The notes: generated from the letters alone by a model not told the origin. DNA of 64,000 nt from DATEDA01 sp963827595 (GCA_963827595.1 CAWHBT010000006.1:1-64000); one strand, 5' to 3'; shown: positions 27,575-36,322, counted from the stretch's first letter. Numbers and translations: made by a program.

Positions 27575-28756
27575 TCAGTGGTCCTCAACCATGGAATAGC
27601 GCTCGTCGGCGGCGAGGCAGGCGGCCTCGGGAAGCCCCAGCTCGCGGCGCACGATGTTCGTCCCGAGCACGATCGACACCATCTTGTGGAACGCGTGGCG
27701 CCGGCTCATGCCCTCGCGCCCCATGCCGCAGTCGGACGACAGGATGAGCCGTTCCGCGGGAACGTGCTTCAGCGCGCGGCGGATCATGTCCGCGACCTGT
27801 TCGGGCGTCTCGACCTGGAGCGTGTGGTGGTCCACCACCCCGATGCAGACCTTCTGGTCCTTGATGCCGCGGCCGATCGCCTCGAGGTCCATGCCGCCGG
27901 TGCTGCAGTTCTCGAAGGTGACGACGTCGGCGTCGAGCCGGCTGAGCGGCGCGAGCGCCGGCGCGTAGCTCGGCTGGGTGCTGAAGATGCGCTGCCCCGC
28001 CGGGTTGCCCCAGCAGGTGTGGCACCAGATCTCGGCCTTGCCGCGCAGGCCCCGCACCGTGTTGTTGAACACCTCGACCATGAAGTCGGGGTTCAGCACC
28101 TTGTCGACCAGCCCCTTGGCGGCGAGCAGGTGGATCTGCGTCTCCTCCATCTGGATCACCTTGCAGCCGGCGTCGACCAGCTCGACGAGCTCGTCGTGGA
28201 GCGCGTCGCTGATCGCCATGATCGCCTTGCGCAGGTCCTTGTAGTGGAGGTCGCGGACCGCCATCGCGACCAGCTCCGCGGTGATCGTGCCGAACTTCAC
28301 CGGCCGCGGGGTGAGGCGCTGCGCGGCTTTCCAGATCGCGGTGTACTGCAGCGTCCCGCGGCCGACCGGACCGACCAGGTCGGGCATGATCCGCGCCTCG
28401 AGGATGTCGTGGAGGATGTGGCCGCGCTTGTGCGGCATGCCGGCGCGGCCGCCCTGGGTCCGGTACGCCGTGGCGCCGGAGAATCCGTCCATCCGGATCG
28501 CCGGGTACGAGAACCAGTTGTGGCCCCCGACGTCGGCGTCGAAGCGGCAGTCGCCGTCGGTGAGGATGTCGAGCCCGGCGGTCTCCTGCTCGCGCAGGAA
28601 CGACGACGCCGCGTCGAGGTACTGCTCGCGATAGAAGCGATCGACCATCGCCTCGCGGAAGTTCCGCCGGCCCAGATTCTCGGTGTACCAGCTCGGCCGC
28701 GGCAGCGAGCCGATGATGGTCGTGGGGAGCACGATCCCCGCGGTGGCGGTGTACAT
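27575..28756 (-). CDS. MetE-like (cobalamin-independent methionine synthase superfamily) zinc methyl/alkyl-transferase
   Basis: This 393-residue protein has the length and layout of a single MetE C-terminal barrel. It begins LPTTIIGSLPRPSW and has the zinc ligands expected for the family: His and Cys in WCHTCWGN, Glu in VTFENC and Cys in SSDCGMGREG. The substrate part EETQIH is also present. Short proteins like this include archaeal MetE, epoxyalkane:coenzyme M transferase and many of unknown reaction; a folate-methionine role should not be assumed. It stands directly upstream of a TRAP receptor gene on the same strand (20 bases), which suggests action on an imported thiol, sulfonium or epoxide-like compound. 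Confidence 0.85.
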   Translation of the reverse strand: MYTATAGIVLPTTIIGSLPRPSWYTENLGRRNFREAMVDRFYREQYLDAASSFLREQETAGLDILTDGDCRFDADVGGHNWFSYPAIRMDGFSGATAYRTQGGRAGMPHKRGHILHDILEARIMPDLVGPVGRGTLQYTAIWKAAQRLTPRPVKFGTITAELVAMAVRDLHYKDLRKAIMAISDALHDELVELVDAGCKVIQMEETQIHLLAAKGLVDKVLNPDFMVEVFNNTVRGLRGKAEIWCHTCWGNPAGQRIFSTQPSYAPALAPLSRLDADVVTFENCSTGGMDLEAIGRGIKDQKVCIGVVDHHTLQVETPEQVADMIRRALKHVPAERLILSSDCGMGREGMSRRHAFHKMVSIVLGTNIVRRELGLPEAACLAADERYSMVEDH

Positions 28757-28912
28757 TGAACTCCTCCGGTCGCCGGATGCGGCTCGCCACCGGTCTTCGC
28801 GCCGGATACCAGGCCGTCGGCGAGGATGCTAGCAAGCTTCGCGACAGCCGGCCACGTGAACGTCGACGGTCCGCAAGCGGGCCCGGTGGGACGAGTCCCC
28901 ACCCCGCGGGTC

Positions 28913-28918
28913 TAGAAT
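28913..28918 (+). promoter_or_regulatory. Candidate -10 box TAGAAT for the amidohydrolase gene
   Basis: TAGAAT lies 28 bases before the ATG at 28946. The hexamer 17 bases upstream (GACGAG) is a poor -35. The same TAGAAT(C/G) motif stands before several other genes in the window, which supports it. Confidence 0.4.
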
Positions 28919-28945
28919 GGTCGGCCCCCGCTGGAGATCACCCCC

Positions 28946-30424
28946 ATGACCAAGCCCCGGATCGACCCCGAAGGCACGCGGCTGCCGATCAAGCTCGACA
29001 CGACCTCGAACGGCGAGTTCGTGCCGGTCGCGCTGTCGCCCGCCAACGCCGCCGCCAATCGCCTCGCCCACGAAGCCGCGACCCGCAACGCCAAGCGCCT
29101 GCGCCTGAGCCGCCGGGACTTTCTCGTCTCCGCCTGCGGGGCGGCGAGCACCCTGCTCGCGTTCAACGCCGCCAACGCCGCGGCCGGCAAGCGCGGCGGC
29201 TGGTTCGACCTCGAGCCCGAGGCAGCGCTCGAGCCGCAGCTCGCGCAGGGGCGGGTCGGCGGCAAGGGCGAATTCGTCTTCGACGTCCAGGGCCACTTCG
29301 TCGATCCGACCGGGGCGTGGGTGAAGAACGCTCCGCCCGACGCCTTCAAGTGGTCGCCGAAGGCCGACTGCGCGCTCGCCAAGGAGCCCGGCCCGCGCAG
29401 TCATCTCCGTTGCCTCGGCCCGGAGGAGTTCGTGAAGGACGTGTTCCTGGACAGCGACACCGACATGATGGTGCTGTCGTTCGTCCCGTCCCGGCCCGAT
29501 GCCGAGCCGGTGACGATCCAGGCCGCGGACGCGGTCCGGCGCATCGTCGATCGCCTGCAGGGCGGCCACCGCCTGCTGCTCCACGGCCGCGTGAACCCGA
29601 ACCAGGCCGGCGACCTCGAGTCGATGGACGAGCTCGCGCAGCGCTGGAAGGTGAGCGCCTGGAAGACCTACACGCAGTTCGGCCCCGGCGGGAAGGGTTA
29701 CTTCCTGTCGGACGACGTCGGGATCCGCTTCATCGAGAAGGCGCGCGCGCTCGGCGTGAAAGTGATCTGCATCCACAAGGGACTGCCGTTCGGCCGGCAG
29801 TCGTACGAGCACAGCCAGTGCAGCGACATCGGCGTGGTCGCGAAGCGCTTTCCGGACGTGAGCTTCCTCATCTACCACTCGGGGTTCGTCACCGGCGTGC
29901 CGGAAGGCCCGTACGCCGAGGGCGCCGGACGCGACGGCATCGACACGCTGATCCGCTCGCTCGTCGAGAACGGCGTCGCGCCGAACAGCAACGTCTACGC
30001 CGAGCTCGGCAGCACCTGGCGGTTCCTCATGCGCGAGCCGGAGCAGGCGGCGCACGCGCTCGGCAAGCTCTTCAAGCATGCCGGCGAGAACAACGTGCTC
30101 TGGGGCACCGACTCGATCTGGTACGGCTCGCCCCAGGACCAGATCCAGGCGTTCCGGACGTTCCAGATCGCGCCCGAGCTGCGCGCGAAGCACGGCTACC
30201 CGGAGATCACTCCGGCGCTGCGGGCGAAGGTCTTCGGGCTCAATGCGGCGAAGGTGTATGCGATCGGCGCCGCCGAGGTGCGCAAGTACACGGGCCGCGA
30301 CCGGATCGCGCGCGAGCGGCTCGCCTACCGCGAGCAGCCCGAGCCGCACTTCCTGACCTACGGCCCGAAGACGCGCCGCGAGTTCCTCAACCTGCTCGCC
30401 TGGAACGGCGGATCGCCCGCATGA
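28946..30424 (+). CDS. Amidohydrolase-family metal-dependent hydrolase with a Tat-type leader
   Basis: This 492-residue protein has about 50 leading residues, then a twin-arginine motif SRRDFLVSACGAASTLLAF at about 54-72 ending in AANAA. The mature part has DVQGHFVDP at the first metal site, WKTYTQFGPGGKGYFLSDD, CIHKGLPFG and a late WGTDSIWYGSP that carries the metal-binding aspartate of amidohydrolase_2 proteins. The first site reads QGH in place of the usual HxH, which may mean one histidine is replaced. The long region before the Tat motif is odd, but MTKPRIDPEG follows a good ribosome site (GGAGATC), so I keep this start. Substrate unknown. Confidence 0.83.
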   Translation: MTKPRIDPEGTRLPIKLDTTSNGEFVPVALSPANAAANRLAHEAATRNAKRLRLSRRDFLVSACGAASTLLAFNAANAAAGKRGGWFDLEPEAALEPQLAQGRVGGKGEFVFDVQGHFVDPTGAWVKNAPPDAFKWSPKADCALAKEPGPRSHLRCLGPEEFVKDVFLDSDTDMMVLSFVPSRPDAEPVTIQAADAVRRIVDRLQGGHRLLLHGRVNPNQAGDLESMDELAQRWKVSAWKTYTQFGPGGKGYFLSDDVGIRFIEKARALGVKVICIHKGLPFGRQSYEHSQCSDIGVVAKRFPDVSFLIYHSGFVTGVPEGPYAEGAGRDGIDTLIRSLVENGVAPNSNVYAELGSTWRFLMREPEQAAHALGKLFKHAGENNVLWGTDSIWYGSPQDQIQAFRTFQIAPELRAKHGYPEITPALRAKVFGLNAAKVYAIGAAEVRKYTGRDRIARERLAYREQPEPHFLTYGPKTRREFLNLLAWNGGSPA

Positions 30425-30441
30425 CCGAGGGAGCGCGGCGC

Positions 30442-31494
30442 CTAGGTCTGGTGCCCGCCGTTCTCCAGCAGCGCTTCCTCGCGGTCGAAGCCGAGCGCCT
30501 CGAACACCGGTCGGTCGTTGATTGAGAACAGGATCGCGTCCCCGCTGCCGGTGTTGGCGTGCTCGTGGAGCGCCCACGACGGCAGCGCCAGGATGTCGCC
30601 CTTGCTCCAGTCGAATGCCTTGCCGTCGATAATGGTCCGGCCCTTGCCCTCGGCGACGCAGAACACCGCGCTGCCGGCGACGCGCCGGGCCTTCAGTCGC
30701 TCGCCCGCGCGGATCAGCTGAGCGCGGCACCCGATCGTCGGCAGCACCGGGCCGCCGGTCTGAGGATGCGTGTATTCGAGCGCGACCCCGTCGTACGGGG
30801 AGCCCTCGTGATCGCGGAGCGCGTGCAGGGCCGCCAGCGTCTGGTCCCACGAGTACAGCATCAGCGGCGAGAACTTCGGCGCCTCCTTCGTCCAGGTCGG
30901 CGACAGGCGCCCGTGGCCGTACATCGCCTTGGAGCCGTTCACGGGCTTGGTCGCCGGGACCTGGCGATCGCGGGCCATCTCGAAGAAGATGCTGTTCAGC
31001 GCCTTCGTGAGCGGCACGTCGAGGCCGTCCATCCACACCACCGTCTCGCCGGTCTCGTTGCCGTGGTCGTGCCACTGCCAGTTCGGCGTCAGCACGAGGT
31101 CGCCTTCGCGCATGATCACCTTCTCGCCCTCGACCGCGGTGTAGGCGCCGTTGCCCTGCATGATGAAGCGGATCGCGCTCGGCGAGTGGCGATGCGACCG
31201 CGCGATCTCGCCGGGCAGCAGGACCTGCACCGCGGCGATCAGCGTGCTGGTCGTGGCCCACTGCCCGTTCAGGCCGGGGTTGAAGAGCTGCATGGCGCGC
31301 CGCTCGTCGCCGACGGGAACCGCGATCGCGGACTCCGCCACGACCCGCTCGAGCAGCGACCACTTCCACAGATGCGGGATCGCGTCCGGGCGCGGATGCG
31401 GCGTCATCTGGCTGGCGATTTCCCACAGCCCGTACATGTGATGCTCATGGATGAGCTTGTGGAAGGCGTCTTCGGTGCGGATGGGAGCGTTCAT
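30442..31494 (-). CDS. Bicupin ring-cleavage dioxygenase, gentisate 1,2-dioxygenase-like
   Basis: This 350-residue protein consists of two cupin domains, as in gentisate and 1-hydroxy-2-naphthoate dioxygenases. Iron ligands are expected in SHRHS (His101, His103) and WHDHGN (about 141-146). The second cupin is seen as FCVAEGKGRTIIDGKAFDWS and the LPSWALHEHAN segment. The reaction would be oxygen-dependent cleavage of a hydroxylated aromatic acid in the cytoplasm. It is the last gene of the second Liv-type operon, 36 bases after LivF, which suggests that the importer takes up an aromatic acid such as gentisate or salicylate. The exact ring substrate is inferred. Confidence 0.88.
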   Translation of the reverse strand: MNAPIRTEDAFHKLIHEHHMYGLWEIASQMTPHPRPDAIPHLWKWSLLERVVAESAIAVPVGDERRAMQLFNPGLNGQWATTSTLIAAVQVLLPGEIARSHRHSPSAIRFIMQGNGAYTAVEGEKVIMREGDLVLTPNWQWHDHGNETGETVVWMDGLDVPLTKALNSIFFEMARDRQVPATKPVNGSKAMYGHGRLSPTWTKEAPKFSPLMLYSWDQTLAALHALRDHEGSPYDGVALEYTHPQTGGPVLPTIGCRAQLIRAGERLKARRVAGSAVFCVAEGKGRTIIDGKAFDWSKGDILALPSWALHEHANTGSGDAILFSINDRPVFEALGFDREEALLENGGHQT

Positions 31495-31530
31495 GGCGGG
31501 AATGGTACTCCGGGTGCGACGAGCCCCATG

Positions 31531-32259
31531 TTACACACTCGAGCCGGCGCTCGAGACGCGCAGGCCGACGAGGCGCTCCAGCGTCGCGGCGTCCCGCAGC
31601 AGGTCGCGGGACCGCGCCCGGTGAACGATGCTCCCGCGCTCGATGACCACCGCGTCCTCGGTGAGCGAGAGCGCGACCTCGGTGTGCTGCTCCACCAGGA
31701 TGATCGTGGTCCCCTCGGCGGCGGTCATGCGCCGGATCGCGCGGGTGAGCTCCTCGACGATGATCGGCGCGAGGCCCTCGAGCGGCTCGTCGAGGAGCAG
31801 GAGCCGCGGATTGGTCATGAGCGCGCGCGCGATCGCCAGCATCTGCTGCTCCCCGCCCGAGAGCTGGTTGCCCATGGCCGCGCGGCGCTCGGCGAGCCGC
31901 GGAAAGAGCTCGTACACGGCCTTGAGGTCCCAGCGCCCGGAGCGCGCGGTGACGGTCAGGTTCTCCGCGACCGACAGGGACGGAAAGATCTCGCGCTCCT
32001 GTGCCACCCACCCGAGGCCCCGCCGGGCCCGCAGATGCGGCGCAACGCGCGTGAGGTCCTCGCCGCGCCAGGTGATCGTGCCGCGCGCGACGCTGGTGAA
32101 ACCCATGATGGTGAGCAGCAGCGTGCTCTTGCCGACGCCGTTGCGGCCGAGAACGGCGAGGCTCTGCCCCTCCGGCACTTCGAGCGAGACGTCGTCCAGC
32201 ACGACCGCGTCGCCGTACCCGGCGCGGACGTTCGCGAGCGCGAGGAGCCGCTCAGCCAT
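31531..32259 (-). CDS. livF: Branched-chain-type ABC transporter ATP-binding protein LivF (second Liv system)
   Basis: This 242-residue ATPase has Walker A GRNGVGKS, the LivF phrase GWVAQEREIFPSLSVAENLT, signature LSGGEQQM and Walker B LLLLDEPLEGLAP, with switch LVEQHTEVAL. It overlaps the end of LivG by eight bases, in keeping with a tightly coupled operon. The downstream neighbour is the ring-cleavage cupin. Confidence 0.92.
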   Translation of the reverse strand: MAERLLALANVRAGYGDAVVLDDVSLEVPEGQSLAVLGRNGVGKSTLLLTIMGFTSVARGTITWRGEDLTRVAPHLRARRGLGWVAQEREIFPSLSVAENLTVTARSGRWDLKAVYELFPRLAERRAAMGNQLSGGEQQMLAIARALMTNPRLLLLDEPLEGLAPIIVEELTRAIRRMTAAEGTTIILVEQHTEVALSLTEDAVVIERGSIVHRARSRDLLRDAATLERLVGLRVSSAGSSV

Positions 32260-33007
32260 GGCGCTGCTCGCCGAGGTAGACCTCGCGGACGCGCGGGTCC
32301 GCGGCGATCTCCGCAGGCGTGCCTTCGACCAGCACGCGCCCGCCGACCATCACGATGATGCGGGTCGCGAACCGGAACACGATGCTCATGTCGTGCTCGA
32401 TGAAGAGCACCGTGATGTCCGCCGACAGGCCCGAGATCGCGGCGAAGAGCGCCGGGCTCTCGTCGCGCGGCACCCCGGCCGCCGGCTCGTCGAGCAGCAG
32501 GACCCGGGGCCGGGTCGCGAGGGCGAGCGCGATCTCGAGCAGCCGCTGCTGGCCGTAGGCGAGCTCGCGCGTCAACCGGTAGCAGTCGTCGCCGAGATGG
32601 AGCGACGCCAGAATGGCGTAAGCCTCGTCGATCGCGTCGCGGTAGGCCGGCAGCCGCCGCCACCACGTACCGGCGTCGCCCCGCCGCTCGCAGACCGCGA
32701 GCGTCACCGCCTCCAGCGCGCTCAGGTGGGGGAAGAGCGTGTTGATCTGGAAGGTGCGGACCAGGCCGCGCTTCACCCGTTCCGCAGGCCCGAGCGCGGT
32801 GATCGCCTGCGCGTCGAGGAAAATCTGTCCCGCGTCCGGCCGCAGCATGCCGGTCATGAGATTGATCAGCGTGGTCTTGCCGGCGCCGTTCGGGCCGATC
32901 AGCGCGTAGCGCACGCCGTGCGGCAAGGCGAGGTTGATGTCGGCCGCGACGACGAGGGAGCCGAAGCTCTTCTCGAGGCCGCGGGTCGAGAGCGCCGGCG
33001 CCGTCAC
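32252..33007 (-). CDS. livG: Branched-chain-type ABC transporter ATP-binding protein LivG (second Liv system)
   Basis: This 251-residue ATPase has Walker A GPNGAGKT, the LivG phrase GLVRTFQINTLFPHLSALEA, signature LAYGQQRLLE, Walker B VLLLDEPAAGVP and switch FIEHDMSIVF. I chose GTG 33007 (VTAPALSTRGLEKSFG) because it overlaps the LivM stop by four bases (GTGA) and because the in-frame sequence before it is LivM sequence read out of frame. Confidence 0.9.
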   Translation of the reverse strand: MTAPALSTRGLEKSFGSLVVAADINLALPHGVRYALIGPNGAGKTTLINLMTGMLRPDAGQIFLDAQAITALGPAERVKRGLVRTFQINTLFPHLSALEAVTLAVCERRGDAGTWWRRLPAYRDAIDEAYAILASLHLGDDCYRLTRELAYGQQRLLEIALALATRPRVLLLDEPAAGVPRDESPALFAAISGLSADITVLFIEHDMSIVFRFATRIIVMVGGRVLVEGTPAEIAADPRVREVYLGEQRHG

Positions 33008-34005
33008 GACGGCCTGCGCCGCCAGGGCGAGGCGAGCTTGGCGAGTCCCCCCAGGATGCCGTTCGGCAGGAACACCACGACGGCGACCAGCAGCAGCCCG
33101 ATCCAGAAGTACCAGTACTGCGGGTTCACCCCGGAGAAGAGATCGCGCGCGACCATGTAGATGATCGCACCCAGGATGCCGCCGTAGAGCCGGCCGGCCC
33201 CGCCGAGAATCAGGATGACCAGCACGTCCGCCGAGCGCTGGAAGGAGAGCACCTCCAGCGAGACGGTCGAGGTCGTCTGCGCCAGCAGCGCGCCAGCCAC
33301 CCCGGCCAGCGCCGCGGAGATGGTGTAGATCTTGCGGATGTGCGCCCGGCTCGGCGCGCCGATGGCGGGCATGCGGACCGCGTTCTCGCGGATGCCGCGC
33401 AGTGCGAGGCCGAACGGCGAATGGATCAGCCGCCGCGCGAGGAGAAAGCCGAGGAACAGCGCGACGAGCGAATACGCGTAGGCGGTGCGGCCGTACAGGT
33501 CGAACCTGAAGGTCTCGAGCAGCGGCCAGATCTTCACGCCCTGAAGCCCGTCGGCGCCGCCGGTCAGCCAGGACGCGCTGTTGGCCACCTCGTGCAGCAG
33601 CAGGCCCAGGCCGAGCGTGATCATGATCAGTGCCAAGTGGCGGAAGCGCGCGATGATGAAGCTCATCGCGTACCCGACCACCGCCGCGACCGCCGCGGCG
33701 ATCACGAGCAGCGATAGCGGCTCGCCCCACCCGTACTTCGAGATGATGCCGGCGGTATAGGCGCCCAGCCCGAAGAACGCGGCATGGCCGAGCGACACGA
33801 TCCCGGCGTAGCCGAGGATCAGGTCGAGCGACAGTGCGAACAGCGCGGTGATCGCGATCTGGCTCGCGAGCTGGAGGTACGTGGGGAACAGGAGAAACGG
33901 CGCGAGCGTCGCGAGCCAGAACGCGATCTCGATCCACCGCCACCGGATCTGGTCCTGCAGGTAGGCATGCGGGCCGGCCACCGCAGCAGGCGTCGCGGCG
34001 GCCAC
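33004..34005 (-). CDS. livM: Branched-chain-type ABC transporter permease LivM (second Liv system)
   Basis: This 333-residue membrane protein has the LivM motif DLILGYAGIVSLGHAAFFGL near residues 61-80, WLTGGADGLQG and the coupling loop SPFGLALRGIRENAVRMPAI near 198-217. It starts one base after the end of LivH. The C-terminal end FLPNGILGGLAKLASPWRRR is typical. Confidence 0.92.
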   Translation of the reverse strand: MAAATPAAVAGPHAYLQDQIRWRWIEIAFWLATLAPFLLFPTYLQLASQIAITALFALSLDLILGYAGIVSLGHAAFFGLGAYTAGIISKYGWGEPLSLLVIAAAVAAVVGYAMSFIIARFRHLALIMITLGLGLLLHEVANSASWLTGGADGLQGVKIWPLLETFRFDLYGRTAYAYSLVALFLGFLLARRLIHSPFGLALRGIRENAVRMPAIGAPSRAHIRKIYTISAALAGVAGALLAQTTSTVSLEVLSFQRSADVLVILILGGAGRLYGGILGAIIYMVARDLFSGVNPQYWYFWIGLLLVAVVVFLPNGILGGLAKLASPWRRRPS

Positions 34006-34006
34006 T

Positions 34007-34870
34007 TCAGCGCTTCCCGAACAGGCCCGCGGGCCGCCACATCAGCAGGCCGACCATGACGAGATAGATGAGAAAGGCGCCGAGCTCGGGAACGTAGTAC
34101 TTGCCGGCCATGTCGCTGATGCCGAGCAGCGCCGCGGCGGCGAACGAGCCGCCGATCGAGGCGAGCCCGCCCACCGAGACCACGATCAGGACGTAGACGA
34201 GATAGGTGAACGCGAACGCCGGATCGAGGCCGACCATCGCGATCGCGAGCGCCCCGCCGAGGCCGGCGAGCCCGCTGCCCAGCGCGAAGGTCACAGCGAA
34301 CACGCCGTCCACGTTGATGCCGAGCCCCCGCGCCATGCGCTGGTTGTCCACCGCCGCGCGCACCTGCGCGCCGAAGCGCGTCCACTCCAGCCCGGCGACG
34401 AGCACGATCGTGATCGCGAGCGCCGCGCCGATGAGGAACAGCCGGTAGACGGCAAAGCTGACGCCCATGAACGTGATCGAGCCCTGCAGATAGTCGGGGA
34501 GCTGCACCGGCTGCTGCACCGTTCCCCAGACGTACGCCGCCCCGGCCACGGACATGAAGACGATGCCGATCGTGAGCAGGCACTGGTCGAGCTCACTCGC
34601 CCGGTACACGCGCCGGAAGAGCGCGCGCTCGAGCACCACGCTCGCCCCCGTCGCGGCGAGGAACGCGGCCGGCAGGGTGGCGAAGAACGGCCACCCCAGT
34701 CGGTCCATCAGCGTCACGGTGATGTAGCCGCCGAGCATGGCGAAGCTGCAGTGCGCCAGGTTGATGAAGTTCATCATCCCCAGCGTCACCGACAGCCCCA
34801 CCGACAGGATGAACAGCAGCATCCCGTACGCGAAGCCGTCGAACAAGACCCCCGCGAACGGGCCGATCAT
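34007..34870 (-). CDS. livH: Branched-chain-type ABC transporter permease LivH (second Liv system)
   Basis: This 287-residue permease has the LivH motif SVGLSVTLGMMNFINLAHCS near residues 22-41, where the usual glycine of LAHG is replaced by cysteine, the coupling loop RFGAQVRAAVDNQRMARGLG, and GGLASIGGSFAAAALLGISD near the end. It follows the receptor gene by 39 bases and forms the pore with LivM. Confidence 0.92.
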   Translation of the reverse strand: MIGPFAGVLFDGFAYGMLLFILSVGLSVTLGMMNFINLAHCSFAMLGGYITVTLMDRLGWPFFATLPAAFLAATGASVVLERALFRRVYRASELDQCLLTIGIVFMSVAGAAYVWGTVQQPVQLPDYLQGSITFMGVSFAVYRLFLIGAALAITIVLVAGLEWTRFGAQVRAAVDNQRMARGLGINVDGVFAVTFALGSGLAGLGGALAIAMVGLDPAFAFTYLVYVLIVVSVGGLASIGGSFAAAALLGISDMAGKYYVPELGAFLIYLVMVGLLMWRPAGLFGKR

Positions 34871-34909
34871 CCCGGTCCGCCCTCCCCTGCCGCGGCGCGC
34901 CCAGCGCGC

Positions 34910-36091
34910 CTACTTCTTCATCCGCGCCTTGAACGGGTCCTTGACGTTGTCGATCTTGTCGAACTCGACGTTGAGCAGCTGGTTGCCGACCTTGTCCACG
35001 CGGCGGATGTAGACCGTCTGCACGATGTCGCGCGTTTCCGGGTCGATCGAGATCGGGCCGCGCGGGCTCTCCCAGGCCATCCCCTTGGCGGCGGCGATCA
35101 TCGCCTCGGCATCGGTGTTGCCACCGGTCTTCTTCAGCACCTCGTAGATGAGGTGCATGCCGTCATAGCCGCCGATGGAGTAGATGTTCGGGTTGCGCCC
35201 GCCGTACTCCGCGTTGAATGCCTTCACGAAGTCACGGTTCAGCGCCGACTGGTGGTTGTGGTCGTAGTGATAGACGGTCAGGATGCCGAGCGAGGCGTCG
35301 CCCATGGTCTTGCGCGCCTCGTCTTCGGTCAGCTCGCCCATCCCGAGGACCTTGGTCTTCTTCGGATCGATGCCGCGCTCGGCGAGCGCCTTGCCGATCG
35401 CCGACGGCTGCACGCCGCCGGGCACGAAGATGAAGATCGCCTCCGGGTTCAGGTCCTTGGCGCGCTGCACGAAGGCCGCGAAATCGGGGTTCGCGACCGG
35501 GAACCGGACCGACCCGACGATCTCGCCGCCCGCGTCCTTGAAACCCCGCTGGAAGCTCTGCTCGGCGTCGTGGCCCGGGCCGTAGTCGGAGACCATCGTG
35601 TAGGCCTTGCGGATGCCGTTCTTGTAGGCCCAGGTGCCGAACGTCTCGGTCAGCTGCGGCAGGGTGACCGAAACGCGCGCCATGTACGGCGACTTCGTCG
35701 TGATGATGGAGGTCGCCGCGTTCATGACCACCATGAACTTCTTCGCCTCCGCCGAGACGTCGCCCGCGGCGAGCGCGTTCGGCGTCAGCACGAACCCGGC
35801 GAGGATGTCCACGTTGTCGCGCACGACGAGCTCCTGCGCCAGGCGCTTGGCGACGTCCGGCGCGATGCCGCCCGTGTCCTTGCGGATGAACTCGACCTTC
35901 TTGCCGGCGACGGTGTCGCCCTTCTGCTTCACGTAGAGCTTGATGGCGTTGTCCATCTGCGCCGCGACGTCCGCGAACTGGCCGGAGTACGGCATGATCA
36001 GCCCGATCTTCACGGTGCCCTGCGCGTGCGCCGGGGCGGCGGCGACGAGCGCCGCGGCGATGCCGGCAAGGGTGGTCAGCATTCTTCGCAT
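34910..36091 (-). CDS. Branched-chain-type ABC transporter substrate-binding protein (second Liv system)
   Basis: This 393-residue receptor has a signal peptide (residues 1-23, AHAQ end) and the peripla_BP_6 pattern: VKIGLIMPYSGQFADVAAQM, then VVRDNVDILAGFVLTPNALA and SDYGPGHDAEQSFQRGFKDA. It starts at ATG 36091 after GAGGAGGATCC and heads the operon LivHMGF plus gentisate-dioxygenase-like cupin. An aromatic-acid ligand is a reasonable inference from that operon and from related receptors, but no residue seen here proves it. Confidence 0.9.
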   Translation of the reverse strand: MRRMLTTLAGIAAALVAAAPAHAQGTVKIGLIMPYSGQFADVAAQMDNAIKLYVKQKGDTVAGKKVEFIRKDTGGIAPDVAKRLAQELVVRDNVDILAGFVLTPNALAAGDVSAEAKKFMVVMNAATSIITTKSPYMARVSVTLPQLTETFGTWAYKNGIRKAYTMVSDYGPGHDAEQSFQRGFKDAGGEIVGSVRFPVANPDFAAFVQRAKDLNPEAIFIFVPGGVQPSAIGKALAERGIDPKKTKVLGMGELTEDEARKTMGDASLGILTVYHYDHNHQSALNRDFVKAFNAEYGGRNPNIYSIGGYDGMHLIYEVLKKTGGNTDAEAMIAAAKGMAWESPRGPISIDPETRDIVQTVYIRRVDKVGNQLLNVEFDKIDNVKDPFKARMKK

Positions 36092-36149
36092 GGGGATCCT
36101 CCTCGAGTAGTCGACGGCGATTGGCCGTTTTTCGTCCGGGCCTGGGGAA

Positions 36150-36155
36150 ATTCTA
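36150..36155 (-). promoter_or_regulatory. Candidate -10 box TAGAAT for the second Liv operon
   Basis: On the minus strand TAGAAT lies about 60 bases before the receptor start at 36091. No convincing -35 hexamer is seen at the right distance. It is called on the basis of the shared motif and of position only. Confidence 0.35.
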
Positions 36156-36288
36156 CGCACCAACGTCCGGGCCGTCGAATCACGCCGGCGCCCGAAGGAT
36201 GGGGACCCTCCCACTCCGCGGGGACGGGGCCCGCGCCTGCGGGGGCGGCATCCCGCGATCCCGGCCCGCCCCGGCGACGCTGCGCCGC

Positions 36289-36304
36289 AGCGGTGCCCAC
36301 CGCT
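36289..36304. promoter_or_regulatory. 16-bp palindrome, operator candidate
   Basis: AGCGGTG and CACCGCT form a perfect seven-base inverted repeat around CC. It overlaps the -35 position of the TATAAT promoter at 36294-36322, where a bound repressor would block polymerase. No regulator gene is adjacent. Chance palindromes are common in GC-rich DNA, but this one is perfect and well placed. Confidence 0.45.
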
Positions 36305-36322
36305 CGGGGTGGGGCATATAAT
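36294..36322 (+). promoter_or_regulatory. Promoter of the orphan receptor gene
   Basis: TATAAT at 36317-36322 is a perfect -10 box in a GC-rich context, 42 bases before the ATG. Seventeen bases upstream stands TGCCCA, a weak -35. The gene after it has a strong ribosome site (AGGAGGAGG) and its own terminator, so this is probably a strongly expressed single-gene unit. Confidence 0.6.
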
